A stretch of DNA of 64,000 bases from Parasutterella muris (GTDB lineage Bacteria > Pseudomonadota > Gammaproteobacteria > Burkholderiales > Burkholderiaceae_F), in contig NZ_WSRP01000008.1 in assembly GCF_009767915.1 (NCBI RefSeq), forward strand, positions 1 to 64,000. The letters run 5' to 3'. Numbering within the stretch: position 1 is the stretch's first letter; every line of letters starts with the position of its first letter. The position numbers were made by a program, and so were the translations under genes. This document shows, one piece after another, positions 56,665 through 64,000 of this stretch. The notes below the pieces were generated by a model. That model was not told where the DNA came from and ran no database searches. It saw only the letters and a program-made list of their open reading frames with translations.

Positions 56665-57999
56665 GTGAGTTTGCTGCGCACGTGCTGGTTCTATTTCGTA
56701 TGTTTAATTGCCGGTGTTCTGACCGGTTTTGTGGGCGGCTATTTTCAGGTCTTTCTTCATCGAGCGGACCATCTTAGGCTGTATTTATCCGCATGGGCGC
56801 ATCAAATCGGATTTTTTGAAGGGTTCTGTCTCATTCTCCTGATCTGTGTCGGAGCAGCTGTGATTGGCAGGGCTCTGGTACGATTTGCCCCGACCGCAGG
56901 CGGCAGCGGTATTCAATATGTTGAAGCGGCATGGCGTCAGGAAGTGGAGCCGGCAAGACTTCGTGTCGTGTTTGTGAAGTTTATCGGCGGCCTGCTGACA
57001 CTTGGCAGCGGTATGGCTCTCGGACGTGAAGGTCCGACCGTTCAGATGGGAGCTGCTCTTGGAGCGACCCTTGGCCGATGGCTGAAATTTACGCCTGAAG
57101 AGCTGCGTTTTCTCACGATCGCTTCGGCCGGCACCGGCCTGGGTGTGGCGTTTTCTTCTCCGCTTGGCGGATCTATGTTTACCTTTGAGGAAGTGACCAA
57201 GGACATTCGTATGAATTTGGTCATTCCAACGCTGATCTGTGCGTTTGCGGGTTGTACGGTTTCCATGACCATTCTCGGCATGCAGCCGGATTATCATGTG
57301 ATCTCTCGAGCATTCGCGCTTCCTAATTTTAAGGAGGCTGCCGCCTATATCTGCTTTGGTGTATTTATGGGCGCGATGGGCCCGCTCTATAACAAGCTGG
57401 TTCTTTGGCTTCTGGACGCCAATAAGTATTTTTCTTCGCTTCTTCCGGAGGTTAAAGCGGCTTTAGTCGGAGTAGTGGTTGCGGCTTTGGTTTATTTTGC
57501 TCCGGGTCTTTCCGGCGGCGGAGACCTGCTTGCTCAGCAGATGCTCAATTACTCTTTCCCGATCATGACCATCCTCGCCATTGGCCTGATTCGTTGGTTC
57601 TTCGCTCCGCTTTGTTATTCAACCGGAGTACCGGGCGGACTTTTCTCGCCCTTGCTCCTGATGGGCGGCATACTAGGTCAGTTCTTCATCTGGATACTTA
57701 ATCTGTTCGGCCTCAATCTGAATCCGATGGCTTTCTGCGCCGTAGGAATGAGCGCGTTCTTCGCCTCGACAATTTGTGCGCCGATTACCGGGGTGCTTCT
57801 GATTCTGGAAATGACGGCCTGCTGGGATCTGACGCTTCCCATGATGATTGCTTCAGCGCTTGCGTTCTTTACCTCTCAGGCGCTGAAGAGCATGCCGGTA
57901 TATACCGCTCTGAGGCTTCGTATTCCCGAGGTCAAAGCCCTGGAGGAAAAAGGTGTTAAGGTCCTTGGTCCGGCACCGATTCCAAAAGATCTTTCATAA
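56665..57999 (+). CDS. CLC-family H+/Cl- exchange transporter
   Basis: Inner-membrane CLC protein of 444 residues. Chloride-path motifs are GSGIQ (80-84), GREGP (120-124) with the gating glutamate Glu122, GVPGGLFSP (321-329) and Tyr413. Glu176 in FTFEEVTKD matches the inner proton-path glutamate (Glu203 of E. coli ClcA). This predicts a coupled 2Cl-/H+ antiporter rather than a channel. The GREGP and GxxGGLFSP forms are not those of the fluoride-specific CLC-F group. The start is GTG behind an AGGAGG site buried in a long hairpin. The E. coli homologue helps in extreme acid resistance. Confidence 0.93.
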   Translation: MSLLRTCWFYFVCLIAGVLTGFVGGYFQVFLHRADHLRLYLSAWAHQIGFFEGFCLILLICVGAAVIGRALVRFAPTAGGSGIQYVEAAWRQEVEPARLRVVFVKFIGGLLTLGSGMALGREGPTVQMGAALGATLGRWLKFTPEELRFLTIASAGTGLGVAFSSPLGGSMFTFEEVTKDIRMNLVIPTLICAFAGCTVSMTILGMQPDYHVISRAFALPNFKEAAAYICFGVFMGAMGPLYNKLVLWLLDANKYFSSLLPEVKAALVGVVVAALVYFAPGLSGGGDLLAQQMLNYSFPIMTILAIGLIRWFFAPLCYSTGVPGGLFSPLLLMGGILGQFFIWILNLFGLNLNPMAFCAVGMSAFFASTICAPITGVLLILEMTACWDLTLPMMIASALAFFTSQALKSMPVYTALRLRIPEVKALEEKGVKVLGPAPIPKDLS

Positions 58000-58004
58000 A
58001 GAAA

Positions 58005-58038
58005 AAAGGCCTCTTTCAATGTGCTGAAAGAGGCCTTT
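58005..58038. terminator. Terminator between the convergent CLC and porin genes
   Basis: AAAGGCCTCTTTCA pairs over 14 bp with TGAAAGAGGCCTTT. A T6 run follows on the minus strand, so it mainly ends the porin transcript, and it can also stop the CLC transcript. Confidence 0.85.
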
Positions 58039-58072
58039 AAGTTTACAAGGAGAACTTAGACTTTAAAGCGGG

Positions 58073-59230
58073 TTAGAACGCATGGCTCAGACCCACAAAA
58101 ACCGTCCAGGGGCTCTTGCCGATCTTGGTGTCGGGAGCAGAAGAAGAACCGCCGCCGCCATTGATAGTGTAGTTGACGTTGTCGTCGTTATGCATGTACG
58201 CTGCGCCGCCGTAAATGGTGGAGCGTTTGCTGAGCGGGTAGTCGTAGCGAGCAGAGATGTTCCACGCATTGGAGTCGTCTGTCGTATTGTTCTTGAGGAA
58301 GGCAAAGCCGTTCAAGAGGTAGCCGCCCATCAAAGGAGTCTTTGCGGAAACGCTGTATACCATCAGATTCGGGTTGGCGTTGCGATCAACCGCTTTGGAG
58401 CCCTGACGGTAAATAAGATTGCCGTACAGCTTTGTGACGCCGAAATCGTAGCTGGCGCCAAGGTTGTAAAGGGACTCATGCGCATTGATTGTGCGGAAGT
58501 TGTTAGGCGCGAAGCCGGCAAGGTTCTGATAGGTGTAAGTCAGTCCGACGCCAAGTGCGCCGCTGCGGTAAACCGCCTGCACCGCATAGGTGTTGCCCAG
58601 TTTGTTGGACTGTTCATCGCTCAGTTCCTGAGTCACACGATTCAGCTTCTTCTGTTCACCGAGAGAAACCATCGCAGACATCACCAGACCGCCGAATTTC
58701 GGGGACTCATAAATAATTGAGTTGTCGCGGCGAGTCATGTTGTCAATACCGGACAGACCGTTAATGCCTGAGATATGATTGCTCGGGATATAAGGCGCCG
58801 GGGCCATAAAGTTGTTGATCGTGCTGCCGAGGCTGCATCCGAAAGCGTCAAACTGAGCGATACCGCCGAAGTTGAGTGTGTACTGACGACCGAAGGAAAG
58901 GGCACCCCAGCCGCCTTTTACGCCGAGAACGGTTTCACGCTGGAAGGCGTATCCGTCGCCGCCAGTCGCAGGACTGTTGGTACCGTTATCAAGCATAAAG
59001 CCGTTTTCTAAGCGGAAGAATACGGAGTTGCCGCCGCCGAGATCTTCGGTTCCTTTAATACCCCATCTGGAGCCGGCTTTACCGCCGCTGCCGAGATCGA
59101 CAACGGCTCCGTTGCCGCCGTTATAGACCTGTACATAAGCGTCAACAATACCGTACAGTTCAACATTTGCTGCGAAGGCAGTAGTAGAGAATGCAGCCAA
59201 GACTGCAGGCATAAGAGTTCTAAGTTTCAT
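58073..59230 (-). CDS. Gram-negative porin (Burkholderiales type)
   Basis: Outer-membrane porin of 385 residues. The signal peptide ends in TTAFA/ANVELYG, the usual start of betaproteobacterial trimeric porins. The GIKGTEDLGGGNSVFFRLENGF and FGRQYT blocks and the terminal aromatic SHAF complete the 16-strand pattern. The ATG at 59230 is chosen over one ten codons upstream because it begins the signal peptide. A 12-bp palindrome AGAGATATCTCT lies directly ahead of it. The gene follows the cytochrome gene by 36 bases, so it may deliver the substrate of that respiratory system. Confidence 0.93.
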   Translation of the reverse strand: MKLRTLMPAVLAAFSTTAFAANVELYGIVDAYVQVYNGGNGAVVDLGSGGKAGSRWGIKGTEDLGGGNSVFFRLENGFMLDNGTNSPATGGDGYAFQRETVLGVKGGWGALSFGRQYTLNFGGIAQFDAFGCSLGSTINNFMAPAPYIPSNHISGINGLSGIDNMTRRDNSIIYESPKFGGLVMSAMVSLGEQKKLNRVTQELSDEQSNKLGNTYAVQAVYRSGALGVGLTYTYQNLAGFAPNNFRTINAHESLYNLGASYDFGVTKLYGNLIYRQGSKAVDRNANPNLMVYSVSAKTPLMGGYLLNGFAFLKNNTTDDSNAWNISARYDYPLSKRSTIYGGAAYMHNDDNVNYTINGGGGSSSAPDTKIGKSPWTVFVGLSHAF

Positions 59231-59266
59231 AGAGATATCTCTTTGGAATTTGATAAACACTCAAAG

Positions 59267-59626
59267 CTATTTGACGTTAAAGTCAAATTTATGGCACTGA
59301 GCGCAGTAATTTTCAGGAGGCTCATGCTGGAGATGGCAGTTGATGCATTCTCCGTTATGAGGCGCTTTGTGAGGATTGGCACCCGGAAGTTCCTTTGTCT
59401 TTTCCGCTAATGCGTCCTTGTTGTGGCATTGAGTGCAGGTTGCGTCATCCGGGAATTTCGGGTTCTTGAGGTCTTCGCCGTGACAGCTGTTGCAGGTAAC
59501 TCCTTTTGCAACATGACGATCGGCGCCCATCGGAGGATTGGCAGCTAAAGCAAATGAGGCGAAGAACATTAACCCGGCGCTAAGGACAGCCGCCGCAGCG
59601 TAGCCCAAATTTATTTTTGTTCTCAA
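59267..59626 (-). CDS. Small periplasmic tetraheme cytochrome c
   Basis: Cytochrome of 119 residues with a Sec signal (cleavage near ALA/ANPP) and four CxxCH heme sites at Cys45-His49, Cys64-His68, Cys94-His98 and Cys108-His112. Four further histidines (38, 86, 90, 101) could be the distal ligands, giving bis-His hemes like the N-terminal domain of Shewanella flavocytochrome c3. It should pass electrons from a membrane quinol dehydrogenase to the flavoprotein encoded just upstream. No CymA/NrfH-like partner is in the window. Confidence 0.92.
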   Translation of the reverse strand: MRTKINLGYAAAAVLSAGLMFFASFALAANPPMGADRHVAKGVTCNSCHGEDLKNPKFPDDATCTQCHNKDALAEKTKELPGANPHKAPHNGECINCHLQHEPPENYCAQCHKFDFNVK

Positions 59627-59684
59627 GATGTGTCTCCGAACCGGAGACTCCGTGAAAGGACGTCTCCGGAAAGGTTAGATCAGA

Positions 59685-61205
59685 TTAGCAGCCGGCCCAC
59701 TTGTTCGCTGTGCGAGCAGCGATGCGGCCGAAGATAATGCAGTCTGCAACAGCAACGGTACCGAGACGGACCATGCCGTGGACACCTCCGGTTGCTTCAC
59801 CGGCAGCGTACAGACCGGAGATCGGCTCGCCTTTGACGTTCAGAACCTGGGCCTGTTCATTGATTTCAATGCCGCCCATTGTGTGGTGGACACGCGGCCA
59901 GAGACGGATTGCATAGAAGGGGCCCTTTTCATTGGGCACGCCGTCATCGAAGAACATGCAGTCGAATTCCGGATCCTTCTTAGCCTTCATGTAACCGTTG
60001 AATTTTTCAGTTTCTTTTTCGAGAACTGAATAATCAAGCTTATAGAACTCAGCAAGGCTCTTGAGGTCGTCAAACTTGCGGATAACGCCGTTCTTGAGGG
60101 CCTGCTCAAACTGTTCCTGCTTCATGTTCTTGCCGACAACCTTGTTCATGAAGTTCTGTTCATTCGTGAAGATGACGGCCGGGGCACCGATGGCGACGAT
60201 AGCGTCAGCGCGAACTTTGCGGTTGCCGGTTTCTTTGATGAAGCGCTTGCTGGTCTTCGGGTTGATCATCGGGCCGTAGCCAACCATGGATTCAACTGCG
60301 AGCGGAGCCAGACCAAAGCCGTTTTCGTCCGGAGAGGTCCACGGGCCGAGCTGGATCCAGTCCATATGAATGGTATTTGCGCCGACCTGCTGAGCTTCCT
60401 GAATCATTTCACCGGTTGCGCCGGGATGATTGGTCGAAGTGAATTCCTTGGTGAGGCGAGGATCGTGGCTTGTGCGCATGCGAACGTTCTGGCTGAAGCC
60501 GCCGGATGCGATCAGAACACCCTTAGTGGCGCGGATGTAAACAACTTTGCCGCTGTCAGGACGATTGAAGCGATGGTTGATGCGGGCTTTAACGCCGACA
60601 ACGCAGCCTTTATCGTTAACGATCAGATCATCAACAATAGTGCGAAGCTGGATCTTGATGCCGAATTCCTTGCACTTGGCAAGCATCGGGTTGATGAATC
60701 CGGCGCCGGTGTTTTCCTGGACTGCATGACTGCGGGGTACAGAGTGACCGCCATGGTAAGTAACGGCTTTGAAGTTTACGCCAACTTCATCGCGGAGCCA
60801 TTCATAGTTGGAAACGGATTCGTCAGCGATTCTGCGTGCAAGGTTTGCATGAGCGATACCGCCGCCCGCTTTCAGAATATCTGAATAGAGAAGGTCGGCG
60901 TTGTCTTTGATACCGGCTTTAGCTTGCATGTCGGTACCGGCAGCAGCGATGGCACCGCCGTTAATGATGGAGTTGCCGCCTGCAGAAGGCATTTTGTCAA
61001 CGACAAGAATATCCTTCATGCCGAGATAATGGCTTTCAAGGGCAGCGCCAAGACCGGCAAACCCGGTTCCGATGACTAAAAGTGAACAAGTTTCATTCCA
61101 TTCGGCTCCTTTCGGAAGTTCTGCTGCATGAGAAGCACCGACGCCGGCAATCGCGGCAGCAGAAACGGCAGAGGAGCGAAGGAAATTGCGTCTTGTTAGG
61201 GTCAT
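59685..61205 (-). CDS. Tat-exported FAD-dependent reductase (fumarate/urocanate reductase family)
   Basis: Flavoprotein of 506 residues with a twin-arginine signal (RRNFLR at 5-10), a Rossmann FAD site (VIGTGFAGLG, 44-53) and the flavocytochrome c fumarate reductase fold. By comparison with Shewanella FccA from memory, catalytic Arg402 matches Arg329, His504 matches His440 (VHHTMGG), Arg544 matches Arg480 and Glu378 matches Glu305. The carboxylate-binding His365 is replaced in IQLGPW (Gly287), and Thr377 and Arg381 appear as Val304 and Val308. It probably reduces an unsaturated acid or related acceptor other than fumarate. GGAGAA precedes the ATG. Cytochrome and porin genes follow in the same direction. 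Confidence 0.9.
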   Translation of the reverse strand: MTLTRRNFLRSSAVSAAAIAGVGASHAAELPKGAEWNETCSLLVIGTGFAGLGAALESHYLGMKDILVVDKMPSAGGNSIINGGAIAAAGTDMQAKAGIKDNADLLYSDILKAGGGIAHANLARRIADESVSNYEWLRDEVGVNFKAVTYHGGHSVPRSHAVQENTGAGFINPMLAKCKEFGIKIQLRTIVDDLIVNDKGCVVGVKARINHRFNRPDSGKVVYIRATKGVLIASGGFSQNVRMRTSHDPRLTKEFTSTNHPGATGEMIQEAQQVGANTIHMDWIQLGPWTSPDENGFGLAPLAVESMVGYGPMINPKTSKRFIKETGNRKVRADAIVAIGAPAVIFTNEQNFMNKVVGKNMKQEQFEQALKNGVIRKFDDLKSLAEFYKLDYSVLEKETEKFNGYMKAKKDPEFDCMFFDDGVPNEKGPFYAIRLWPRVHHTMGGIEINEQAQVLNVKGEPISGLYAAGEATGGVHGMVRLGTVAVADCIIFGRIAARTANKWAGC

Positions 61206-61252
61206 GTTTATGTTCTCCGTAGTTTGAAGGGAATGAAGCAATTACAGGATCC

Positions 61253-61296
61253 ATTCTAAAAATCATCCGAAATCATGACCACTAAACTGTTTTAGT
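61253..61296 (-). promoter_or_regulatory. Predicted promoter and activator site of the reductase operon
   Basis: On the minus strand a TAGAAT -10 box (61253-61258) lies about 48 bases before the reductase ATG, with a poor -35. A perfect inverted repeat ACTAAA-N4-TTTAGT (61281-61296) is centred about 42 bases upstream of the expected transcription start. That is the position of class II Crp/Fnr activator sites. The Crp-like regulator gene lies just upstream. Functional assignment is inferred. Confidence 0.4.
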
Positions 61297-61455
61297 TTCC
61301 CTCCTAATGATTAACCCTTAGCGCATGTTATTAAATAGTTAGGTAGTTTTATCAAATATTGTCTGAATGTCGCTTCAATGATGTGAATTTCAACAAAGAA
61401 TATAAATGGGTGAAATGATGATCCTTCCACCTGATTTATTGCGCGGCAATGACGA

Positions 61456-61485
61456 AAAAGCCCTGAATGGAATCAGGGCTTTTAG
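61456..61485 (-). terminator. Terminator of the Crp-like regulator gene
   Basis: AAAAGCCCTGA pairs with TCAGGGCTTTT around ATGGAA, with a T5 run on the minus strand. Confidence 0.75.
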
Positions 61486-61505
61486 ATTAAAAATTACTAT
61501 TTAAA

Positions 61506-62381
61506 TCAAAGAGATGCTAGCGGATTTATTGTTTGAGGTATACGAGGCATTAACTCAAAAAGTTCTTTAAGGCTGCTTGCGTAAGTGTAAGAGCTCTGTT
61601 CTTCAGAATGCCTCATCCATTTATACGTATCTTCAAAAAAATCGACGGGGAAGGTGATGTAGTCTCCCTCTCTAATCCAAACGCCTTCGTCCTTCCATTT
61701 TTTTAGATAATTATCTGTTGATACAGAAGATGCGTTCGCGACAAGACAGCGGTTGCTGCGCGTCAGGGGGACAGGCATTCTGAGCCACATCTTCCCATCC
61801 TTATAGAAAGAGTCTGCAAAATGGATAGCCCAGCTTATCGCAAAAGCCTTTAAACGCTGCTCAACCGGGGAGAATGCCATTAGGGCAAGACCGATTCGAT
61901 CAGAGAGCGCACAGCTTTCGAAATGCCGAATCAGAGATGCCAGCAGAGTCGGTTCAGTCTTGAGTATCGGCATGATCAGTTCACGATCGCAGATGTAGAT
62001 TTCTGCATTGGTCAGAGCGAAATAGTGGCCGAAAGCAGGTCTGCCGGTAAAGAAATTGAGGTTGCCTAAGGCCAGATGGCCCACCGGAGAAATAGCCGCT
62101 GCTTTTTCTGTGGCAACTGTCGGATTGCCGAAGTTTCTGGCCGTGACACCGTTGGTCACAACTGCGAGGTGATGAATGCTTTGACCGAGAGAGATAAGCT
62201 TTTCCTGACGTTTTAGAGAGACTTTTTTGCCGACTTTAATAAGCAGTCTGACGATGTCCTGATTGAGCGGGGGATGGATCCAGGGGACAATGGGCACAGA
62301 ATTCTCTTTGTCTTTGATATCAATGTCATAAAATCTTTTTCTGTGCAAAGCTGAAAGCCACTCAGCAGAAATGTTCCCCAT
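61506..62381 (-). CDS. Crp/Fnr-like transcriptional regulator
   Basis: Divergent Crp-family protein of 291 residues. A cyclic-nucleotide-binding-like beta-roll spans about 50-140, a dimerisation helix about 143-190, and a C-terminal winged helix-turn-helix about 200-245 (VPLTRSNRCLVANASSVSTDNYLKKWKDEG is the recognition region, given here only in outline by its ends VPLTR and KDEG). The Fnr iron-sulfur cysteines are absent and the first 45 residues are an unusual polar extension. GAGGG precedes the ATG. It is upstream of the reductase operon on the same strand, separated by a terminator, so it probably senses the substrate or redox state for that operon. Confidence 0.8.
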   Translation of the reverse strand: MGNISAEWLSALHRKRFYDIDIKDKENSVPIVPWIHPPLNQDIVRLLIKVGKKVSLKRQEKLISLGQSIHHLAVVTNGVTARNFGNPTVATEKAAAISPVGHLALGNLNFFTGRPAFGHYFALTNAEIYICDRELIMPILKTEPTLLASLIRHFESCALSDRIGLALMAFSPVEQRLKAFAISWAIHFADSFYKDGKMWLRMPVPLTRSNRCLVANASSVSTDNYLKKWKDEGVWIREGDYITFPVDFFEDTYKWMRHSEEQSSYTYASSLKELFELMPRIPQTINPLASL

Positions 62382-62427
62382 TGATTCCCTCGTCAGTGTG
62401 AGAAAGATAATTTTTCTTAGTTTGAGT

Positions 62428-62519
62428 CGGATTAATCCGTTTGGATATAGTCTACTTAATGAGTTAAAGCTTGGCTACTAATACACTTTGGTCTATGCAT
62501 TAGGTATTAATGCCTAATG
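62428..62519. promoter_or_regulatory. Palindromes in the regulator promoter region
   Basis: CGGATTAATCCG (62428-62439) is a perfect 12-bp palindrome. CATTAGG-N8-CCTAATG (62498-62519) is a perfect 7-bp inverted repeat of Crp-site dimensions. CCTAATGA recurs at 61303-61310 and TTAGGTA at 61339-61345 upstream of the reductase gene. They are candidate operators, possibly autoregulatory. Confidence 0.4.
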
Positions 62520-62544
62520 AAAATTCTGTCGACAAGACCTAAAA

Positions 62545-62569
62545 AAGGCTCAGAGCAACTCTGAGCCTT
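62545..62569 (-). terminator. Terminator of the SulP transporter gene
   Basis: AAGGCTCAGAG pairs perfectly with CTCTGAGCCTT around CAC-like loop bases. A T6 run follows on the minus strand. Confidence 0.8.
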
Positions 62570-62588
62570 AGTACCTCAACAGTCGGTG

Positions 62589-64000
62589 TCAGCGTTCGAT
62601 AATCGGTATCTCATTCGAGTCGGCTGCGGGCGTTTTCTTGTTATGAATCACATCGCAGGCAGTCCGTATGGCAGAGTCCATATCCGGGCACAGGAATTTG
62701 CCGAGTTTCTGAGCCAGCCCCAGACGCTGCATCTGCCGCAGCGGGTGGTCACTTGCGCCGGCGATGATGAGTACCTTTTCATGCTTAACCAGATTGCGCT
62801 GGAAATTCTCTATGATATCGAGCGCGCTGTTATCGATTGACAGCAGTTCGGAGAAATCGAAGATAACTACATCGGGAGCGTCCGGCGCATTGATATGCTT
62901 CGGGTCCGTGACAATTTCAAGCTTTGATACAGAGCCGAAGAAAAGCGCGCCTTCCATAACCCAAGCCTCAATCTCCTTCGGAGCGTCAAAGGGCAGTGTC
63001 TTCGGAAGCACTCGGGTAAGCGTGTTCATGCGGTAAAGGAAGAAGAGCGCGGCCGAGAGCAGACCGATTTCCACCGCGACTGTCAGATCGAAAATAACGG
63101 TCAGGAAGAAGGTCAGCAGCAGAGTGGCTTTATAGGAAAGCGTAAATTGTCTGAGTCGAACAAACTCGTGCCAGTTGCCCATATTAAAAGCCATGAAGAG
63201 CAGAATCGCGGACAGTGAGCACAGCGGGACGTTCATCGCCAGAGGAGCTGCAACCAGAATAATGATCAGCAGCGTTAGGCTATGAACCATGCCTGCGACC
63301 GGAGAGACGGCGCCGCTCTTAATATTGGTGACGGTTCTTGCGATAGTACCGGTTGAAGGAAGACCTCCAAAGAAAGGCACGATGCAGTTGGCGATTCCCT
63401 GTCCCATCAGTTCCTGATTGGGATCATGCCGGTCATCGATCATCGCGTCAGCGACACGAGCGCAGAGCAAAGACTCGATCGCGCCGAGCAGTGCGAGAGT
63501 GAGCGCAGGCGTAAAGAGCTGTTTTATATTACCCCAAGAGATTTCAGGAATTTTGAATTCAGGAAGGCCTTGGGGAATACCGCCGAATTTGGAGCCGATC
63601 GTTTCAACAGGAAGATTGAAGAAAGTTACGGCCGAAGTCATGATGATCAAAACGACGATAGTACTCGGAATACGCGCAAGCCATCTGCGCCAGGGCGCCC
63701 CGCCGATCGTCCAGGAACGCGGCCAGATAAAGACAATGAAAAGAGAAAGAAGTCCCATTGCAACCGCATAGGGATTGACCGTGTCAATGGCACCCCACAG
63801 AGTCTCGATCTGATGGAAAAAGTCAGCCGGCATCTTGGCGATGTTAAGACCGAGAAAATCCTTCACCTGCGAGAGCGCAATGAGTACAGCGATACCGTTT
63901 GTGAAGCCGATCACGATGGAGACCGGAATAAAGCGGATGAAGCTGCCTATCTTAAAGAGCCCCATCAGGAACAGGAATATTCCTGAAAAGAAGGTCGCAA
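62589..64000 (-). CDS. SulP-family anion transporter with STAS domain (5' end outside window)
   Basis: The frame stays open to the window edge, so only the C-terminal 470 or so residues are seen. An internal Met at 63965 is not the start, because FFSGIFLFLMGLFKIGSFIRF continues the family motif upstream. Multiple membrane helices with GFTNGIAVLIALSQ and the ELMGQGIANCIVPFFGGLPSTG block are followed by a cytoplasmic STAS domain (VVIFDFSELLSIDNSALDII). SulP proteins carry sulfate, bicarbonate, dicarboxylates or other anions. The substrate cannot be told from this part. A terminator separates it from the Crp-like gene. Confidence 0.9.
   Translation of the reverse strand, partial: ATFFSGIFLFLMGLFKIGSFIRFIPVSIVIGFTNGIAVLIALSQVKDFLGLNIAKMPADFFHQIETLWGAIDTVNPYAVAMGLLSLFIVFIWPRSWTIGGAPWRRWLARIPSTIVVLIIMTSAVTFFNLPVETIGSKFGGIPQGLPEFKIPEISWGNIKQLFTPALTLALLGAIESLLCARVADAMIDDRHDPNQELMGQGIANCIVPFFGGLPSTGTIARTVTNIKSGAVSPVAGMVHSLTLLIIILVAAPLAMNVPLCSLSAILLFMAFNMGNWHEFVRLRQFTLSYKATLLLTFFLTVIFDLTVAVEIGLLSAALFFLYRMNTLTRVLPKTLPFDAPKEIEAWVMEGALFFGSVSKLEIVTDPKHINAPDAPDVVIFDFSELLSIDNSALDIIENFQRNLVKHEKVLIIAGASDHPLRQMQRLGLAQKLGKFLCPDMDSAIRTACDVIHNKKTPAADSNEIPIIER

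Noticed and set aside
1-64000. CRISPR arrays, insertion sequences, prophage or rRNA genes
   Set aside because: No regularly spaced repeats, transposase or integrase motifs, phage structural genes or rRNA segments were seen on either strand.

Overview
The window reads as chromosomal DNA of a Gram-negative betaproteobacterium of the order Burkholderiales, most likely a gut-type Sutterellaceae (Sutterella/Parasutterella-like). Supporting points are the order miaB-phoH-ybeY-corC-lnt-glyQ-glyS-plsC-DUF45, the amgK-murU pair, an lptD-surA-rsmA block, a Burkholderiales-type porin, and a periplasmic flavoprotein reductase next to a tetraheme cytochrome c. The genus is an inference. I see no phage, insertion sequence, CRISPR array or rRNA. 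One tRNA gene is present.

Layout. 1-3.1 kb: a 5'-truncated MFS transporter, then aspS and an FmdB zinc-ribbon gene on the minus strand. 3.2-6.3 kb: an EF-G-like GTPase and divergent hisN. 6.4-11.1 kb: a four-gene tripartite efflux operon (outer-membrane lipoprotein, MacA-like adaptor, ABC ATPase, FtsX-like permease). 11.1-20.1 kb: ssb, divergent from uvrA and a glycerate kinase, then purL. 20.2-23.1 kb: an unrecognised 383-residue protein, an HdeD-like membrane protein and two tandem DUF2721 membrane proteins. 23.2-25.4 kb: ruvX, an acyltransferase and galU. 25.4-33.1 kb: LPS inner-core supply, with a tightly overlapping ADP-heptose operon (rfaE1-hldD-gmhB-rfaE2) divergent from a phosphohexomutase, waaC, waaA and thiD.

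33.2-44.8 kb: tRNA-Met, apaH, then the long miaB to DUF45 cluster. 44.8-51.2 kb: outer-membrane biogenesis (rsmA, surA, lptD) divergent from amgK-murU. 51.2-56.5 kb: dusB-purH and tolB-pal-cpoB. 56.6-64 kb: a CLC antiporter with a structured leader, then a minus-strand block of a SulP transporter (cut by the window end), a Crp-like regulator, a Tat-type flavoprotein reductase, a tetraheme cytochrome c and a porin.

How the genes work together. Much of the window builds and maintains the envelope: heptose and Kdo supply and transfer, LPS transport (LptD), chaperone (SurA), peptidoglycan sugar recycling (AmgK/MurU), lipoprotein N-acylation (Lnt) and Tol-Pal. The rest is housekeeping for translation, purines and repair. 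The most distinctive locus is the anaerobic-respiration-like set at 58.0-62.4 kb. Its flavoprotein keeps the fumarate-reductase catalytic residues but has lost substrate-carboxylate-binding ones, so its electron acceptor is probably not fumarate. The most distinctive non-coding signal is the perfect 12-bp inverted repeat that buries the Shine-Dalgarno sequence of the CLC gene. Several genes normally found inside these conserved clusters are missing from their usual place (fis after dusB, pdxA after surA, gmhB after glyS, tolQRA before tolB).
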